This document shows, in pieces, positions 1-10,818 of a stretch of DNA of 64,000 bases (position 1 is the first letter of the stretch; each line of letters opens with the position of its first letter). A program made the position numbers and the translations under genes. A model generated the notes under the pieces. The model was not told the DNA's origin, searched no databases, and saw nothing but the letters and a program-made list of their open reading frames with translations. Location: positions 139,807,725 through 139,871,724 of the forward strand of contig CM037588.1 in the NCBI GenBank assembly GCA_021018995.1. The letters run 5' to 3'. Origin of the DNA: Chloranthus sessilifolius. Its lineage: Eukaryota; Streptophyta; Magnoliopsida; Chloranthales; Chloranthaceae.

Positions 1-760
1 AATATCCCTGATATTTTGGACCTGTTTTTTGTTTACCTCGGTAAACATGGTCGAAAAAGTTACGAGATTTTTCTGGATTTTTGGATAGCTTAGGGTATGA
101 TGAGAATAGTGACCAAAGGATTTTTGTTTTGAACTTGTGTAAGTCATATTTTCGTTGATATATACATTGAGTAATTTATAAGCGCTTAACACCGAAAATA
201 ATTTCAAGTTCAATGGATAGATGGATAGAATTTTAGGTAAAATATCTTGATATTTTGGTGAGGAGATTTTAGCTTATAAGAGAGGCTTGGAAGAGAAGTT
301 TTACTTCTCTCCCTCTCGTTTTGATCTGGAATTTGAGCCCTTGCAACCTTGCTCCTTACCCTTGGTCTCAAATCTTGTGTGATTGTAAATTCCTCTCCCC
401 ATCCCAACCGTTGATAAGCTTGGTATTAAATTTCTGATCAGTTTGAGCTATTGAAAGAGAAGGATAGGTTAGAGGATAATTATGTGTGGATCTGACCTGT
501 TACTTTGAGAGCAAGATTAGAATGAATTGATTGGAGGCTCTGACCTGTTAAACCTCGAAGTTTGGTTCTGGTGCTTGAATTTGGTGCAACGGGATCAATG
601 GACTAAACGTCAAGAGGTAGGCTTTTTAACCTCCACGAGTTAATTAAATTTATGTTATGCTTAGAGTAGATTATAGTGAATATTAAATAGATAAACAAAC
701 TGTGGTTGAAGGAACAAAAAGGGTCCGAAGATCCAAAAACTTAACAAACACAGATCTGGG

Positions 761-990
761 AAATTCGAGGGTCGAATGTGGAATTCGACCATCGAATTGA
801 AAATCGAAGGTCGAAATTGGATTTTTAGGCCTGATGCATTTTTTGAAATTCGAGGGTCGAATTTGAATTCGCCCATCGAATTTCAAATTCGACCATCGAA
901 TATAAATTCGAGGGTTGAATTTAGATTTTTAAGCCTGATGCATTTTTGGGAAATTCGAGGGTCGAATTTGAATTCGAGGCCCGAATTTGG
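761..990. repeat. Palindrome cluster, core TTCGANNNTCGAA
   Basis: About eleven short units of the type ATTCGA-NNN-TCGAAT (for example AATTCGAGGGTCGAATT, AATTCGACCATCGAATT) fill this stretch. The arms are inverted repeats around a variable three-base centre. A longer unit of about 110 bp is superimposed: the words TTTTTAGGCCTGATGCATTT and TTTTTAAGCCTGATGCATTT recur near 815 and 925, each followed by the same palindromes. An ATATAAAT word lies inside the cluster near 900. Confidence 0.85.
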
Positions 991-997
991 TCTAATG

Positions 998-1130
998 TGT
1001 CGACACTGCTTTGGTATTTCGGCCATAACGTTTTATTTCGAAGTCGGATTGATGCGATTTTTGAGGCGTTGGAAAGAAAACAATGAAACCTATAACTTTC
1101 ATGAATTAACAAATTCATGAATCGAATTTT
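998..1130 (+). repeat. Conserved LTR module after the palindromes
   Basis: This block starts with a CGACACTGCTT word and contains CGGCCATAACGTTTTA, then a GATTGATGCGATTTTTG word, GGCGTTGGAAAG and ATGAATTAA. The same block, in the same place after the palindrome cluster, occurs on the minus strand in both LTRs of the family 2 element (11447-11625, 19735-19925, and a diverged second copy at 19555-19735). It is absent from families 3 and 4. Its role is unknown. Confidence 0.7.
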
Positions 1131-1984
1131 ATAAAGGTCAAAATTTAGGGTGAAGTAAGGACAAGTTTTCACATGAGTCAACGTTACCTTAAACTTGCCT
1201 GTTTCATCTAGTTGTGAGAAAATTTTAGGAACTTTGGCTTATATGATAATTAGTTGGTAACATGTGTATAAATGAATATTTGTAATGTAGATGAAAGATT
1301 GGAGATCGTTGAGTGGGCATTTGCTTTGCCTCTGATACGCTCGACTCTAAGCTAAGGTAGGGGAACCCTAAACCTAATTTGCATTCTATTGTAAGTATAG
1401 ATTGTTTTGTTTCAAGCATGAATTTTGTTAATTGCAAGCATTCAGAAATAAGAACTTTGAAAATTTGATATAAATAAGAACTCAAAAATTTAAACTTCCG
1501 AACCTTATCTTCGAATGTGAACTTTGAATAAGAACTCAGAAAATCCAAAAAGGTATTATATATACAAACTGTGATATATTTAGCATTTGCATTTGATTTG
1601 AGGCACATACGAATGATACCCTAGATCCTACCAACCGTGTTGACAGTAATTCTATTTGGTGCAAGTTTCCCTCATTACGTAGGGGCTTGTTACACTTCAG
1701 AAAATGGGTTCATGAACGACGATGGTCAGTAGGGTTTCCCATCGGTAACGTAGTCCACTCTATATGTAATTTGGGAGATAAAATTAAGTTATAATTTTAA
1801 GACAAGAAACATGCTAATTCAAAAGTTTTTGAACACATCAGATGATTTATATTAGTTTTGACCTCAGAATTAGAACTGGAGATTTAGTTTGCAAGGCATC
1901 TTTTGAAAACCATATTTGATCCGATTCCTGTCTTTGAAAAACCTTTACTTATAATGAAATGCAAATAGACATGTTTCCTCTATT

Positions 1985-2123
1985 GAGCTTCGATGTTAGC
2001 TCACCCCGACTATACGTCACAGGTGCTGACATTGCCTTAGGATCTGACGATCGTGATTTGGAGGACTCTGACTACATTGCTGAGGAGGAGTTGGAGATCC
2101 CAGCAGAGGAGTTCCTTCCTTGA
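1985..2123 (+). other. Hairpin, acceptor-like site and acidic short frame in family 1 LTR
   Basis: A hairpin word GAGCTTCGATGTTAGCTC (about 1985-2003) is followed by CACCCC and then an acceptor-like CACAG at 2018-2022. The frame after it is strongly acidic: it includes SDDRDLEDSDYIAEEELE and ends EEFLP at a TGA (2121-2123). Similar acidic frames follow the same hairpin in the three other gypsy LTR families in this window. Whether any is translated is unknown. Confidence 0.55.
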
Positions 2124-2461
2124 TCGAGATTAGTCATTTTGATACTTTTGGATTAGAATCTTTTTGAATATTGGGCCCCAGGCCATTGTTTTGTCTTTTT
2201 GGATATCACTTGAGGAATCATCATTAGGAACCATTGTTTAGGTGTTTAGATTGGCCATCACTGATGATTCTTTCTGGTTCGTCTTAGTGATATTTTTTGT
2301 TAAAGCTTTTAAGCTTTTGTTCTTGTTTTGTTAGGTTTGCTTCTATTTAGATCTATGCTTATGCTGCCGGCTTTGTTTGAAATACGGCTTATTGAGAAAT
2401 CAATAAGATGATGAATTGGCCTTTCCTATACCTTAAGGATTGGAAAAGTCAGGTCGTCACA

Positions 2462-2611
2462 CTCTCTCTCGATCTCTCGATCTCTCAACAAACCCTAGCC
2501 TCTCTCTCGTTTTCCTGCTTGTTACGTGGTCTTCAGGAGCTACTCTTGGCAGCTTCGATCAACCAATTATTTTTCTGATGGATCGGGAACCTGTGAATCC
2601 TGATCTAGGTA
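2462..2611 (+). promoter_or_regulatory. CT-rich leader with telo-box and possible first exon
   Basis: Directly after the LTR end comes CTCTCTCTCGATCTCTCG, then AACAAACCCTAGCC. A pyrimidine-rich stretch with an AAACCCTAG telo-box is typical of plant 5' leaders near transcription starts. At 2578 there is an ATG (frame MDREPVNPDL) running into a good donor site, GATCTAG|GTATGT, at 2609-2611. The next 70-80 bp repeat the segment from the ATG-like GATGGAT to GATCTAGGTATGTTATATGG, a local tandem duplication, giving a second donor near 2680. I do not recognise the peptide. It could be the first exon of the PCF11-like fragment downstream or of an unrelated gene. Confidence 0.4.
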
Positions 2612-4937
2612 TGTTATATGGTTTTGATCTTGTGGAGCGGAGGATTTGAGATGGATTAGAAGCTAGTGAATGCAGATCTAGGTATGTTATATGGTTTTTT
2701 GTTACATTTTGGTTGATTTTGAGTATGATTTGATATGAATTGGTTGATTCGTTGATTTTCCAATTTTTTCAATTTTTTGTTTGATTCGCTGATGGGTCGA
2801 TTTTCCATTTTTTTGTTTGATTAATTGATTTTTTGTTTGATTCGTTGATTCATTAAATATTTGTTTGATTCGTTGATGTACATGCATGTTTAAAAATCGC
2901 TACGGTTTTGGATTCAGTTTTTGTTAGATTTTTTTCTTCCTTAGTCGCATTTAAAGCTATTTTGAAGCTCATTGTTCGTTTCAGCTATGTTTTAGGGTTT
3001 TGTTTCTTCATTTTATGTGTAGAGAAGTTAGGGTTTGAAGTGCATTTATGTTTTGAAAACTCTGGGGTTTCTACCTGTTTTTATTTTGAAATTTTTTTAA
3101 TGATTTTTAGCCAATCTTCTTTTCATGTGGTCTGTTTTGTATTAGGAAAGTTAGGGTTTCTTTTGCATGGTTGCTGAGAGAGATCTAGGTTTTTGAACAT
3201 GGTTTGCTAAGATTTTCTTCCTATTTAAGTTGCATTTTAATATTTTTTAAAGCTGCATTTTACTATTTTTTGAAGCTGGTTTTTTGTGTTGAGTTTTAAT
3301 TACGTACACTGGCCGTGTACTGCCGTCTGTACATGGGCCAATCTCAGCCCCTCAACAGTAGTAAACCTTGTGTAGCAAGCATATTTCTATCATCTTTGAA
3401 ATCCGTGCAGGGAAGTTATTGATTATGCAGACGGACTGAGATCCGCACAGTAGTACACAGCTGGTGTACATGATGATATCAACTCATATTTTTTATCCTC
3501 CATTTTTTTTTTCCTGATTTTGTATGGAGTTCATTTGGGCTTCTTCAACTAATAGATAGATTTTAGGGTTTATACTACATTTGCAGTGAAAATATCTAGG
3601 ATTGTCCTTTGCATTTGTTAAGAAACTTAGGGTTTTGCAGTCGGTTCGTTGCTTTTTATGTATTTTTCCCCCCTTTGTAGCTATTTAAAGCATGCATTTA
3701 GAAGCACATTTTAGTATTATTTCTCTGTTCATGCTCATTTCATAGCCGTGTCACTGTTCTTGTTCTATTTTCGTTTTCTAGGGTGTTTCAACATGTTATT
3801 TTAGGTATACATGAAAATCCTTTTTTGTGGTTCTGGTTATATATAGTCGGATTATGGGTCCATTATTTTTCTTGTTTGTTGTTTATGCAGATTAAGTTCA
3901 TTTTCCCTACCTAGGGTTTATCATGCAATTAGTAATATAATTTATTGCTTCTTTCATTTGAGGAAAAGATCCATCCACCCATACATCTAGTAACCAATTA
4001 GATTTGTATTGGTCTTTAAAGAAACTTTGGATGGCCTTCTCCATTCTATTACCGTCTTCATGTTTTCATTTTTCAATATTCCTTTTCTCTATTCCATTAC
4101 CATGTAGTGGAAGAACTCAGTGTTCCTATCCCCTCGTACAACCATTTCTTTTATCTTTGTTTCTACAAAGCCTCTTTTTATTTTTATTTATAAAAAAAAA
4201 GCCTCAATCTAGAATATTCATCCATTCTCACTTGAGTTTGGAAGCATCATGTCATTGGGTGACACTCATAACACATTGGTGCACGACAGCTTGTGGGGCG
4301 TGTTGGTGTGCGGCGTAGGAGCGGCAGTGCCGCATGGCTCCATATCTATCATGCAAGGCATTGGCATGCATGTTTGGTCGGCATGGAGCATCAATAGGCT
4401 TGATGAGCCTCACTGTGGGGGCAAAGTGGAACCATGAGTGCCAGCCACGAGCTTGTCTGGGGGCCTTAAGTGTGACATATAACTATTTCAAAAGGAGAGA
4501 TTTGGTTAGTTCACTAGATTGATATAATAACTGACACAGATGTGTCCTATCGTTGATGATGGGTAATATATTCTTTAGACAATAGAAGCTTTTCTTATTT
4601 TACCGATAGATAAAAAAAGCTTTGTTATTTCTTTGTCATAGGCAATTTATAGTTAGTATGTCAATGTCCTGGTGTTATAGGAGTAACTCTAGTTTTGTTT
4701 GGTACTAGTGCTCATGGTTTTTATGGTTATGCTGGATTCTTCTCATTTTAATTTATTGCATTTCGTAGTACGTGAATTTCAAGTAGATGAAAATTGACCT
4801 ACTGTCTGCAGCCATTGTAGCATTGATACATGCTAAGAATTTTGAATGGCTTGGTTCTATGTGACATCATTATGTAATTCCTTGAATTGAATAAATTACA
4901 AAATGCGATCCACCTTAGAGTAGCTGTGTGATGCAAG
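2612..4937 (+). other. Intron-like T-rich stretch with one MITE candidate
   Basis: This is T-rich sequence with many TTAGGGTTT words, typical of the first intron of a plant gene, and no frame that I can support. 2700-2880 is low-complexity, made of repeated TTGATTCGTTGAT-like words. 4250-4450 is unusually GC-rich for its surroundings and may be an old repeat piece that I cannot classify. Confidence 0.4.
3303..3472. mobile_element. Candidate MITE
   Basis: The ends read GTACACTGGCCGTGTACTGC and, inverted, GTACACCAGCTGTGTACTAC. Similarity between the two ends continues inward for about 40 bp (ATCTCAG and CGTCTG words on both sides). No clear target duplication was seen, so superfamily and exact ends are uncertain. 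Confidence 0.4.
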
Positions 4938-5384
4938 GTGATATGGGCAGCACTGAAAATAGAGAAACAAAATTTACAAAATTTTGGGATCCATCTCCAA
5001 TTGCTCTTCTCACCTCAAAATTACAGAATGAGTGAGAGAGATGGGGGGAGGAATGGCTTTTGGGGAAAACACTATTCTGTTGATACTGGATTTGACGAGG
5101 AGTGCCCGAGGGCATTGATTAATGCTTATGGAAATGGAGGAAAAAATATTTCCCATGGGAAGCATTTGAAGATCGAACCACTTGATGAAAACCGTAAAAA
5201 CAGTAAAGTACCCATGAGAAAATGGCAAAATTCTGAAGAAGAAGAGTATGTTTGGGAGGATTTGAGACCAATTTTAGTTGACTGTAGTAAGAGTAATGGT
5301 TTTAAATCGTTCGATTCCCATCAGATGCCTAGTTCAAGAAGAACAGATTTTTCGCTTCTGGAACCTAATTTTGTTAGGGGTTAG
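4938..5384 (+). pseudogene. PCF11-like (PCFS4-type) cleavage/polyadenylation factor, middle exon
   Basis: The frame contains CPRALINAYGNGGKN, then a KHLKIEPLDENRKNSK stretch and RKWQNSEEEEYVWEDLRPIL. From memory, this order (RALIDAYG, a KxLxxxxLD block, then WQNxEEEExxWEDMxP) is characteristic of plant PCF11-similar proteins, which act in pre-mRNA 3' end formation in the nucleus and influence alternative polyadenylation. The region matches the middle of the protein, between the N-terminal RNA polymerase II CTD-interaction domain and the C-terminal zinc fingers. Neither of those domains is visible here. The frame ends at a TAG after FVRG. The lower edge of the exon is not certain; the recognisable match starts near 5080. 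Together with the next fragment, which has in-frame stops, it is best called a decayed or partial copy. Confidence 0.65.
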
Positions 5385-6024
5385 TGGCCTAGTCAAACCA
5401 AGCTATCTCTGGTTGATTATCCTTTTAATATCAACGAAGATAGGATTTCTATCCCCGGCCACGATATTTTCCTTATCTCTTTTGTATAATGCCGCTTTGT
5501 TAGTTTAGCATTATTAGTGCATATTTGGGATACCAATTGTCGTGTTTATATCTGAGCCTCATTGCTTATTTGATTATCTTATGATCTAGTAATGGTAGTC
5601 AAGGGAAACTATTCTTTTATGTTCTGTGTTTTATTATTTTGGAAAATATACATGATGATTTAATTTCTGCATAGCTTAATAACTTTTCAGAGCATGATAT
5701 ATTCCCCTTATTTTTAGGAAATGGAAACTTCTAATTTTCGTTGTTACTGAGATATCTATATCTGTTTTTTTATATAACTGCTACTACTAGACTTCATCTA
5801 CTAATTGCAATTAGAAAAAGAGGCTTGTATTAATTGAGCTCTGCATAGCATTAACTGATGTTTCCTCAATAATTTCGTTAATAGGTGTGCATATGATTTT
5901 TATTATTTGGCTTGCACATAGAATTGATTGATGTGTGGTTAGTAATTTTATTTAATTGGTGAGTGATCAATGAATGTTGTGTGGCAGTAGCAGCTTTGTT
6001 TTTTAATTCTATCATGTTAAGATT
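5385..6024 (+). other. Spacer, intron-like
   Basis: This AT-rich stretch between the two PCF11-like exon fragments contains no frame, repeat or site that I can support. It is probably intron, since the next exon follows a CTTGCAG acceptor near 6681. Confidence 0.4.
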
Positions 6025-6352
6025 AAGGTATCAAAATCGGATTCTTTATCTGGTATCGGTCCAATCTTGGACCAATACATATCAACCGGTACCGATACAG
6101 TATCACCGATGTTGAAACTCTTTTTTCCTTTAGAAAAAAGAAGAAAAGAACGCAAAATAAAAAATTGATTGCATCGGTTAGTATCAGACGATACCAAGGC
6201 GGTATTGGCTGATACAGACCCTTATCTCTCCGATACGATACCAATACTGATACCAGTACCACCTCGATAACATCGGGCTGCTATCGGTATCTGTTCTCTG
6301 CGAAACCAATATCTATCATTGGCAAGATCGATATCGGCCGAGTTTTGATACC
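6025..6352. mobile_element. MITE-like element rich in GGTATCGG words
   Basis: The ends are near-inverted: AAGGTATCAAAATCGG on the left and, inverted from the right, ATGGTATCAAAACTCGG. The interior is built largely of variants of GATACCGATACGG and their complements, so the unit can fold on itself almost throughout. This is typical of short non-autonomous DNA elements in plant introns. No convincing target duplication was found, so the superfamily is left open. Confidence 0.5.
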
Positions 6353-6681
6353 ATGATCAAGATGCCTTCGATTCTCTTTTAAGCCAAGTCATCTAACTCT
6401 GATTTTATTTTTTCTTTTGTTAATAATAATTGGATCTTTCGAGGCCATGTTTGTTTGTTATTGCGAGTTTCACTCACTTTTATCAGTGTGTGGGTTTGTG
6501 GTTCATGCATACTTATACAATTCTGGGAAACCAACACCTTTCATATCCTTGTAAATGATTTATTTCATATTATTGACACTTAGAAAGTGTTAGCATCCTG
6601 AAAATTCATGAGTTTCTTCTAAAATTTCTTTATTTAGAACAACACTTAAGAGTTTTGGTCTCAATTCGTATGTTTCTTGCA

Positions 6682-7241
6682 GAGGGGTGATGGATTTGTA
6701 GACGAGAAATCTAAAAGTCATACAGGACCTCAGAAAGAACCATTAGAGCAGTTTAAGGGATTTCATTATGGTCAAAAGCCATCAAACATACTAAACCAGT
6801 TTCCCCAATCTTCACAACAGTACCTTCCCTTAAAACTAGAAGGAAGGGCTCTATAGTCAGCCTTTCTAGCTAAGCAAATTGTTTCATTAGTTTGTCAGAA
6901 AATGCCTCATTTAGTTGATAAAAGTCAGTTCAATTTTCCGGATGTTAATAAGCCGGTAGTAAATCATGGCCCGACTAACCCAAGTAAGCCATTGCAGTTG
7001 CCTTATCACTATTTGGATTGAGACTACCAAATCAGCCAAGCCAGGGTATACCAAGTACCTCTTTCTACCTGCAGGGAAGCGCCATACCTCGAGTGCCTCT
7101 GGGGCTATCTGCCTCGTCACAGATTGGATCCCCATCTGTAACATCGAATCCTAATATGCCTCATCCTCCTCAGAGTGCTTTTTCAGGTCTGATTAGTTCT
7201 CTCGTGTCCTGAGGATTGATCTCATTGACCACACCGGCCTT
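6682..7241 (+). pseudogene. PCF11-like (PCFS4-type) fragment, second part
   Basis: After a CTTGCAG acceptor, the reading GDGFVDEKSKSHTGPQKEP begins and continues to LPLKLEGRAL, where a TAG interrupts it. Further on the same strand, a frame with QPSQGIPSTSF and, later, SVTSNPNMPHPPQSAFSGL plus ISSLVS ends in TGA, after which GLISLT continues the same frame. The PPQSAFSGLISSL...GLISLT signature is, from memory, the conserved C-terminal-middle block of plant PCF11-like proteins just before their zinc-finger part. At least three in-frame stops and a frame change separate the blocks. This is a host-gene relic, not an expressed full protein. The zinc fingers expected next are not found downstream. 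Confidence 0.65.
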
Positions 7242-7277
7242 TTCTCATGTAATAATACCTCAGTCCATGATGCATCT

Positions 7278-7505
7278 TCATTTTCTTATTGAATTCTTCT
7301 TGCTTATGTAACATGAGCTGCATCTTAAGAAAATTATTTATGAATTAATATATTTCTTATGACGATCTGAATAGTATTGACAGATAGATGTCATTTTCTC
7401 ATTGAATTCTTCTTGCTTATGTAATGTGAGATGCATCTCAAGAAAATTATTTATGAATTAATATATTTCTTGTGACGATCTGAATCACAGTATTGGCAGA
7501 TGTAT
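7278..7505. repeat. Tandem duplication, 113-bp unit, two copies
   Basis: Two adjacent copies begin TCATTTTCTTATTGAATTC and TCATTTTCTCATTGAATTC at 7278 and 7391. Each continues through TTCTTGCTTATGTAA, AAGAAAATTATTTATGAATT and GTGACGATCTGAAT-like words. They differ by a few substitutions and small indels, so the duplication is not very recent. Confidence 0.85.
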
Positions 7506-7576
7506 ATTTTTGTTGACTCTTATAGTCATTGTTGAAAAAGTAAAAATAATTTGAATTGTTTCTATTTTTCTCAGGT

Positions 7577-7628
7577 TCTGGGAGGCAAGTACCATAATAA
7601 GTTACTTGAGATAATTGATGCCAGGTAC
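7577..7628 (+). pseudogene. Unrecognised exon-like fragment, left half
   Basis: After a TTTTCTCAG acceptor, an open frame reads VLGGKYHNKLLEIIDAR. I do not recognise the protein. It stops being readable just before the MULE at 7638. On the far side of the MULE a frame reading DAGFSVLRFLHNR (about 9034-9075) runs into a donor-like CAG|GTAATG. The two halves may be one exon split by the insertion, but this is inference. Confidence 0.35.
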
Positions 7629-7637
7629 TTTTTTTTA

Positions 7638-9013
7638 GGGCACTTTACAAAAACAACCTTGGTTTGGAAACATTTTAGCCCATTATATAGAAACCCAACT
7701 TTTTAGAAAAAAGGGTTTTCACACTTTTTTTAACTTCTAATTTCTGTGAGATTAGTAAGGTTGTAAATATGACGTTACTAAACTACCCTTCTATAAAGGG
7801 TAGTTTAGAAGGAAGAAACTTTCTTGAAAACCCTTTTTTAATGGATGTCACTCTCTTCACTTAGCAATTGTTCATGTTGGAGAAACTAAATAGAGCATGG
7901 ATCAAATTCAATATTAACTATTATTTACTGAAGATCAATGTTGTATTTCTTTATTCCTCATCTTAGCCTATCATTTTATTTTTCTACATTGATGTGGGTT
8001 CTGAAATATAATTTAAGAAATGGTGATTACTTATTGGAGATTGAAATTATCAGTTGCTTCTCTAGTCTTCTTCTTCCTCTTCTTATGGGATAATATTTTT
8101 AAAAAACAGGAGGTCTGAATCACCATTAATTTCACCATCATAAATCACCATTAATCCCTTTGAACAACTTATCCACTGTTGAATGTCGATCCATCATAAA
8201 TCACCCTGTTTAGCAAAAAAATTGGTTTGATGGTTCCATGGACGGAGGTAATCTTAGGTGGTACATCATTGGAAAAAACAGAACCAGGGTGACTATCAGA
8301 TCTTCAAAAGAGGGCTTAAAAGCACTAACAACCAGGGAATTTGTCCAAACAGATCTGGACTTCACTAGGAAATATACAACTCCTCCCAGATTTTTCAACC
8401 CCAAAATCCATAGAATTAGATCTCTTAGGGTTAGGAATGAGAAACCTGAGCTGGACAAAAATTCCTATAACACCCCCTCTCCCCAATACGAACTCTCTCG
8501 TGAGTCCCAATTCCACAATGGAAGCATGAAGCTCCTACATTAATAACCACATTAAAGGTTTTCCTGATAGTGACGATGGACAAAAATTTTAGGGTTGAGT
8601 TTTGACCACCATTAATGGTGATTCAAAAACTCATATGAAAAAAACCCTCTACAGTTTCTTAATGATGTTTTTTGCCATTTATGAAAAAGTTGGTCACCTC
8701 CATTAACAGTGTTGTTGGTCCAAGAACAGATGTTTCGTCCCAAATAGAACAGATGGGTCTCTGAAGTTGGAGAGATGGGTCTACAGGGAAGAAGAGGAAG
8801 AACGCCCAGATTTTTGCCCTTAAACTACCCTTTATTTATAAAGGGTAGTTTAGTAAAGTGACATTGACATGGTAACTTAGCACGTGAGAAGGGTTTCCAT
8901 CTCACAAAAATTAGAAGTACAAAAAACCGCAAAGACCTATTTTTCTAAAACGTTGGGTTTATGTATAATAGGCTAAAACGTTTCCAAACCAAGGTTGTTT
9001 TTCTAATTTCCCC
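7638..9013. mobile_element. Non-autonomous Mutator-like element (MULE)
   Basis: Terminal inverted repeats of about 180 bp: the left end has GGGCACTTTACAAAAACAAC and the right end, inverted, GGGGAAATTAGAAAAACAAC. The match continues through CTTGGTTTGGAAAC, CATAAACCCAAC-like words and CTAAACTACCCTT near 7790 and 8830. A 9-bp target duplication, TTTTTTTTA, flanks the element (7629-7637 and 9014-9022). Long inverted ends plus a 9-bp duplication is the standard MULE signature. There is no transposase, so the element depends on another copy for movement. The interior (about 8100-8700) has several inverted CACCATTAATGGTG-like words and one open frame (8238-8543) that I do not recognise and do not claim as a gene. 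Confidence 0.8.
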
Positions 9014-9033
9014 TTTTTTTTATTGATACTTTG

Positions 9034-9075
9034 ATGCTGGTTTCTCGGTGTTACGATTTCTCCATAACAGGTAAT
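9034..9075 (+). pseudogene. Unrecognised exon-like fragment, right half
   Basis: The frame reads DAGFSVLRFLHNR and ends at a donor-like CAG|GTAATG. See the left half before the MULE. No family assigned. Confidence 0.3.
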
Positions 9076-9771
9076 GTCCTAAGCTCCGATCTCTGCCGCA
9101 TAATCTTATTCTCTGGGTTGTGTTTTGTTAAAGGAGGTAGAGATAATTAGAAGGGAAATTTATTTTCTTTTATTATGACCTTTTATTTGGTGGGTGTTTG
9201 AAATTGGTGGTTTTTTTTAATAAATTTTGTTGTGTAGATATTTGGACGGATGAGAATTGGCGCTATATATTGTTGTGGGTGGTGACCCGTAGATCTAGAG
9301 CACTGTAGATTGTTGAAGAAGAAATAATGGGGCTTGCTCATATGAATTCTTCAACTTCAGTGAATATGGTTGTTTTTTTTTTGAAATTGTTATGGGGTAT
9401 AGCCATAGGTCTAGAACATGGTGGAGACAATTAAAGGAGAAAATGGTGGGTTGCTGGTCATGTTCTTTAGCTTGGGATCTACTTTCCTAATGCTTTTGAT
9501 CATTTTCAGTGTTTCTTTCGAATTCAACGTACTCTTACTACGTGCGTAGTGGGAATTTCAAGTAGGACCTGCCGTGGGCATCTGGTGACGAATTATGGGT
9601 TGCATGTTACATTCTTGAGGTAATTACAGATCCGTAGTCGTTTTTTTTTTTGCATTTTCTTTTTCCTGTTGGGAGATTTGGATGAGTTTTTATTGTCGCA
9701 GGAGTAAAAAATAAAGTTATGAGTTAAGATTTCAAGTCTTTAACGTTGTTTTGTTTTTCTTCGTAACATAG
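9076..9771 (+). other. Spacer, intron-like
   Basis: T-rich sequence with several poly-T tracts and no coding stretch that I can support. It ends at an AACATAG acceptor directly before the glutamine synthetase exon. Confidence 0.4.
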
Positions 9772-9823
9772 GATTACAGAGATTGCTGGGGTCGTTCTCT
9801 CTTTCGACCCTAAGCCCATCCAG
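9772..9823 (+). pseudogene. Glutamine synthetase exon fragment
   Basis: The 52-bp exon, bounded by ACATAG| and |GTTAGA, reads ITEIAGVVLSFDPKPIQ. This is the near-invariant plant glutamine synthetase segment that normally follows ARYILER and precedes GDWNGAG. Glutamine synthetase makes glutamine from glutamate, ammonia and ATP. Only this exon and the last exon (10731-10818) are present in the window; the exons expected between them, covering much of the active site, are absent, so this is a relic. The exon itself looks intact, including phase. Confidence 0.8.
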
Positions 9824-10730
9824 GTTAGATTGGTTATCGAGTTTTGTTTCCATTTCACTAATTATAAAGCATTTTACTTCTAAGTCTTCTCTATTTCCAA
9901 GTCAATATCGGGTTTCATGTATTTTAACTTTGTTTGCTGGATTGATGTTAGGAATTATTCGATCCAGATATTTTAATATGCACCTTCGTACATATCTACC
10001 GTTGGATCCATATTGAAGACTCGGATTAGCGGGTACGAATCTTATGATGGGTATTTTATGGGCTGGAGATGTCTTGCCACTTGTATGATTTGGCAGTTAC
10101 AAAATGTGCGCCACATAGCCCCAGTGAACATGAGGACGTTGATGTTGGTGACAAAAGTCGATCTTGTTGTACAACTTATATACTGTTATAAAAATATTAG
10201 TTCATGTGTATGAAATCTCTATCGACATTAAGAGTAGAAATACAATAAAAAGCTATTTAAGCTATATTTATATATTGCTAGAAAATTAAAGGAATTGCAC
10301 ATTAACGGCTTGTTTGTATGATATTCTATTGAAAATTGCAATTTCCATTCTTATAATTTTGAAATTTCTGTATTTAAAAGAGTAAGATTTTGAAAAAAGG
10401 GTGGAGTTGGGCACACTCCCATTCTCTGTTTTCATAAACAAATTTTTTAAAATTTCTATTCCAAGTAGAAATTTGTTTTTTCCCTCTTCTAAAGTCTTCT
10501 CATTTCATGATTTTCCGTTCTCAAGTTTATTCAGATTACTGGATCCGTTCAAACAAGTTCTAAGATTTTCTTTTAATGCATCCCCATTACATTGTTCAAC
10601 ATAAGCAGAAATTTTCATGATTTCGATCTCGTTTTTCTTTTAAATCCCGATACTTTGATCTATGTACCTAGTAATTAAACTATAATATGTGGGACTAAAT
10701 GTACACACCTTGGTTACTTTTGTTGATCAG
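9824..10730 (+). other. Spacer between glutamine synthetase exon fragments
   Basis: No other glutamine synthetase exon was found here (no GDWNGAG, HIAAYG or TGRHET match). The sequence is AT-rich and intron-like. It is shorter than the set of introns and exons expected in an intact gene. Confidence 0.45.
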
Positions 10731-10818
10731 GTTATTTCGAGGACAGGAGCCTGCTTCAAACATGGATCCATACGTCGTCACTTCGTTGATCGTGGAAACA
10801 ACGATCCTGTTGAAATGA
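10731..10818 (+). pseudogene. Glutamine synthetase last-exon fragment
   Basis: After a TTGATCAG acceptor the reading GYFEDR is followed, in a shifted frame, by [20 protein letters not shown] and a TGA stop at 10816-10818. Plant cytosolic glutamine synthetase normally ends [28 protein letters not shown] plus one or two residues. One base appears lost near the DR|RP junction and the final residues read LLK. This supports a pseudogene that kept the end of the gene. Confidence 0.8.

Larger units (their letters stand above)
1..2461 (+). mobile_element. Partial Ty3-gypsy LTR, family 1 (Tekay/Del-like)
   Basis: This is the right part of a long terminal repeat or solo LTR whose left end lies at or before the window start. 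No protein domain is visible. It is placed as an LTR because it carries, in the same order, the landmarks of the other gypsy LTRs here: a palindrome cluster (761-990), an AG|GTAGGG donor-like site near 1357, a hairpin (1985-2003), an acceptor-like site at 2021-2022, an acidic short frame ending at 2123, a second hairpin (about 2226-2282), and an end reading GGTCGTCACA at 2461. The gypsy LTR ends elsewhere in the window read GGGCTGTTACA or GGGCTGTCACA. The adjoining base at 2462 starts CT-rich DNA with no primer-binding site, so this is a solo LTR or the 3' LTR of an element lying to the left. A target duplication cannot be tested because one side is outside the window. Confidence 0.7.

Noticed and set aside
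2462-7241. A complete working PCF11-like gene
   Set aside because: The N-terminal CTD-interaction domain and zinc fingers are missing and the second part has several in-frame stops.
8238-8543. 101-residue frame inside the MULE as a captured gene
   Set aside because: No recognisable family, overlapping frames on both strands, and no intron signals; left as unexplained interior.
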